Source: Rhizocola hellebori (GTDB taxonomy: Bacteria > Actinomycetota > Actinomycetes > Mycobacteriales > Micromonosporaceae). From it: 41,399 bases of DNA. The stretch's first letter is position 1, and each line of letters opens with the position of its first letter. The DNA is taken from positions 1-41,399 of the forward strand of contig NZ_BONY01000081.1 in assembly GCF_016862955.1 (NCBI RefSeq). The letters run 5' to 3'. Below are positions 39,517 through 41,399 of this stretch, in pieces. A program made the position numbers and the translations under genes. A model generated the notes under the pieces. The model was given only the letters and a program-made list of their open reading frames with translations, ran no database searches and was not told the DNA's origin.

Positions 39517-41013
39517 ATGGGAAAACCTCAGAACGGCATAGGGTTGGTCCGGTTGTCGGACCTACGCGAAAACGATCTTGGCGAGGATGGCCAGGGTAAG
39601 GGCCTCGTCGATCAGGAACAGCGCATCCGCGACCACGGCAAGGCAATCGGCTGGAAGATCACGCGAGTGATCGTTGAGAATGACATCGCCTCGTCTGATG
39701 GCAAGAAGCGTGGCGTGTCAGCGTTCAAGCGGCGCAAAGTCACGCTTGCCGATGGCCGCACTGAGTGGCGGACCTTCCGGCCCGGCTTCCGCGAGTGCCT
39801 AGCGCTCTTGATGAAGGGCGACCACGATGGGTTGCTGGCTCTCGATCTAGACCGAGTGGTGCGCGACCCGCGCGACCTCGAAGATCTGATCGACGTAGCC
39901 GAGCAGAGCAAGATGCCGGTGGAATCAGTGACGGGGTCGCTGCGTCTTGCCACGGATGCCGACGTCACGATGGCACGTGTCATGGTGGCGGTGGCCAACA
40001 AGGCATCGCGCGATACAGCCCGACGGGTTTCAGCAGCCCGACAGCGGCAGGCACTCGCCGGAGAGTACGGCGGAGGCAAACGCCCTTACGGGTTCGATGT
40101 CGACGGCCGCACTGTCCTTCCCGAGGAAGCTGCTGTGATCGTCGAATGCAGTGAGCGATTGGTTCAGGGAGCGTCGCTTCGTTCAATGGCACTGGATCTT
40201 CGGCAGCGCGGTCTCGTCACCGTGGCTGGTGCACCTTGGCGCGCTGAAGGATTGCGGGAGGTCTTACTGCGCCCTCGCAACGCTGGCCGCATCGTCTACC
40301 GAGGCGAGGAGATTGCCGACGCACCTTGGCCGCCGATCGTCCCACTCGAGACCTTCCGAGCCGTGCAGCGAATCCTGACCGACCCTGGCAGGGTGATCAA
40401 CCCAGGTGCCGCGCCAAAATGGCTTGGCAGCCGACTTTACCACTGCGGCATCTGTACTCCTGCGGACCTGAGCGTTCGAGTCACCTGTCACATCCGGGTC
40501 GGGTCCAGGATCCCCGCCTACCGCTGCGGCAACCAAGCGCACCTCATTCGCTCGATGGAGCACACCGACAAATACGTGGTGGGTGCCGTCGTTGCCAGAC
40601 TTATGCGTGACGACGCGGCCGACTTGCTCGTGCCTGCAAAACCCGATGTCGATGTCGCCGGGCTGCGCGCGGAAGCCAAGGCAATCCGCGGCAACCTAAA
40701 CGAGTTGGCAGCCGACAAAGCACTCGGGTTGATCGATCGTGCTCAGTTGCTCGCTGGGACGACGAAGGCCAAGGCCCGCCTGGCGGAGATCGATGGCGAG
40801 CTTCAGGGCGCGGTGGTCGAATCGCCGCTGACCCCTCTGATCGGTGCCGAAGACGTTCAGGCGGTGTGGGACTCGCTCCCGCTCAGCCACAAACGCCTCG
40901 TTCTGGCCGAATTGATGACGGTGCGCATTCTCCCGTCGGGCAAACGGGGACGCGGCTTCGACCCGTCAACCGTGGAGATCCGCTGGAACAAGCAGATGCC
41001 TGAGTCGAAATAA
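39517..41013 (+). CDS. large serine recombinase (integrase)
   Basis: 498 residues from the ATG at 39517. The resolvase domain has the nucleophile Ser14 in GLVRLSDLREND and the active-site helix LALDLDRVVRDPRDLEDLID. A recombinase domain follows (GGGKRPYGFDVDG, LRPRNAGRIVYRGEE), then a zinc-ribbon region with HCGIC and RCGNQAHL. A coiled coil is expected around LRAEAKAIRGNLNELA. Base and codon use are less GC-extreme than the neighbours, a sign of transfer. Such enzymes cut attP and attB at a two-base core and give integration, excision or inversion depending on site orientation. It points away from the helD C-terminal piece and towards the N-terminal piece. Confidence 0.92.
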   Translation: MGKPQNGIGLVRLSDLRENDLGEDGQGKGLVDQEQRIRDHGKAIGWKITRVIVENDIASSDGKKRGVSAFKRRKVTLADGRTEWRTFRPGFRECLALLMKGDHDGLLALDLDRVVRDPRDLEDLIDVAEQSKMPVESVTGSLRLATDADVTMARVMVAVANKASRDTARRVSAARQRQALAGEYGGGKRPYGFDVDGRTVLPEEAAVIVECSERLVQGASLRSMALDLRQRGLVTVAGAPWRAEGLREVLLRPRNAGRIVYRGEEIADAPWPPIVPLETFRAVQRILTDPGRVINPGAAPKWLGSRLYHCGICTPADLSVRVTCHIRVGSRIPAYRCGNQAHLIRSMEHTDKYVVGAVVARLMRDDAADLLVPAKPDVDVAGLRAEAKAIRGNLNELAADKALGLIDRAQLLAGTTKAKARLAEIDGELQGAVVESPLTPLIGAEDVQAVWDSLPLSHKRLVLAELMTVRILPSGKRGRGFDPSTVEIRWNKQMPESK

Positions 41014-41105
41014 TTGCCTCGAACGGCCGAGGGTCAGCAGGCTAGGCTGGTCAGTTCGCGCACATTCTCGCTGCGCCGGGTACCAGACCGGAGGAACCGC
41101 AGACC
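41014..41105 (+). promoter_or_regulatory. upstream region of the second HelD reading frame
   Basis: 92 bp between the integrase stop and the ATG at 41106. It contains GGAGGAACCGCAGACC, a good ribosome binding site ten bases before the ATG. The base composition is again chromosomal. No clear -10/-35 pair is seen, but the region looks like the native upstream end of a helD gene. Confidence 0.45.
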
Positions 41106-41399
41106 ATGTCAGTCGATCTCGATGCCGAACTCGAAGCCGAACGTACCCACATGTCGACCTCCCGCGCCGCCCTGCACGCAATGCGGGTACACGCCGAGGA
41201 GATGTACGCCACCGGTCACATAGTCGCCGGAGACCCCTTCGCTGCGGAAACCCTAGGCATCGCCTTGGCCCGTCGAGTCGCCGAATTGGCCGACGATCCC
41301 CGCACGCCGCTCTTCTTCGGTCGTCTCGACCTGGAACGTGCCGAGGAAGCCATCGCTGGCCGGTTCTACATCGGCCGCCGCCACGTCACCGACAGCGTT
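41106..41399 (+). CDS. helD: HelD-type helicase, N-terminal part (runs off the window)
   Basis: 98 codons open to the window end. The protein starts MSVDLDAELEAERTHM and continues with a coiled-coil-like stretch (AALHAMRVHAEEMYA), then AETLGIALARRVAELADD, DPRTPLFFGRLDLE and GRFYIGRRHVTD. These match the N-terminal part of HelD proteins, whose coiled coil enters the RNA polymerase secondary channel. Walker A would lie further right, outside the window. It is the part missing from the piece at 38059-39495, but on the opposite strand. It is either the other half of that gene or the start of a second, complete helD. Confidence 0.8.
   Translation, partial: MSVDLDAELEAERTHMSTSRAALHAMRVHAEEMYATGHIVAGDPFAAETLGIALARRVAELADDPRTPLFFGRLDLERAEEAIAGRFYIGRRHVTDSV

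Noticed and set aside
39517-41399. Left end of a large prophage inserted in helD
   Set aside because: A simple insertion would put the helD 5' half on the same (minus) strand beyond the far end, with phage genes in between. Here a HelD 5' part follows the integrase at once, on the opposite strand, and no phage gene is seen. A prophage elsewhere to the right cannot be excluded.

Overview
The window is GC-rich, densely packed actinobacterial chromosome (class Actinomycetes; I cannot name the genus). The evidence is a complete 14-gene nuo operon with a menJ-type reductase in front and a long-chain prenyl synthase behind it, futalosine-pathway menaquinone genes (mqnA, mqnC) with menG, an Rv2578c-type radical SAM protein, frequent GTG starts and many 4-bp ATGA/GTGA gene overlaps.

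Layout. 1-150: a 62-bp tandem repeat at the left edge. 151-936: an IclR regulator. 1033-18700 (minus strand): menJ, nuoABCDEFGHIJKLMN and a polyprenyl diphosphate synthase, which together make complex I and parts of its quinone substrate. Upstream of menJ are a near-consensus Rex operator and an iron-box-like palindrome. Two tiny coupled ORFs sit inside this operon, one before nuoA and one between nuoC and nuoD. 18813-20711: an ArsR / SRPBCC / VOC / AlkD-like operon behind a strong promoter. 20800-22272: a radical SAM protein whose Fe-S motif is split by a mini-intein, preceded by a LexA-type box. 22362-25352: a secreted subtilase. 25439-31822 (minus strand): cutA, then menG, mqnC, padR and paaEDCBA, so phenylacetyl-CoA epoxidase genes run straight into menaquinone genes. 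31991-35392 (plus strand): four tandem class A beta-lactamase-like serine hydrolase paralogues. 35357-38027 (minus strand): mqnA, an MFS exporter and an ArsR-type regulator, with a 44-bp near-perfect palindrome over the exporter start.

38059-41399 is the most unusual part. The C-terminal part of a HelD-type RNA-polymerase-associated helicase runs leftwards and is cut exactly in its Walker A motif. A large serine integrase gene starts 21 bp away on the other strand. 92 bp after the integrase, the N-terminal part of a HelD gene starts, with its own ribosome binding site, and runs rightwards out of the window. The two HelD pieces are in opposite orientation and carry complementary parts of the protein. 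One reading is a recombinase-controlled inversion that assembles or breaks helD. The other is an element inserted in one helD copy beside a second, intact paralogue. The window ends before this can be decided.

All functions are read from sequence motifs and gene order. No database search was run.
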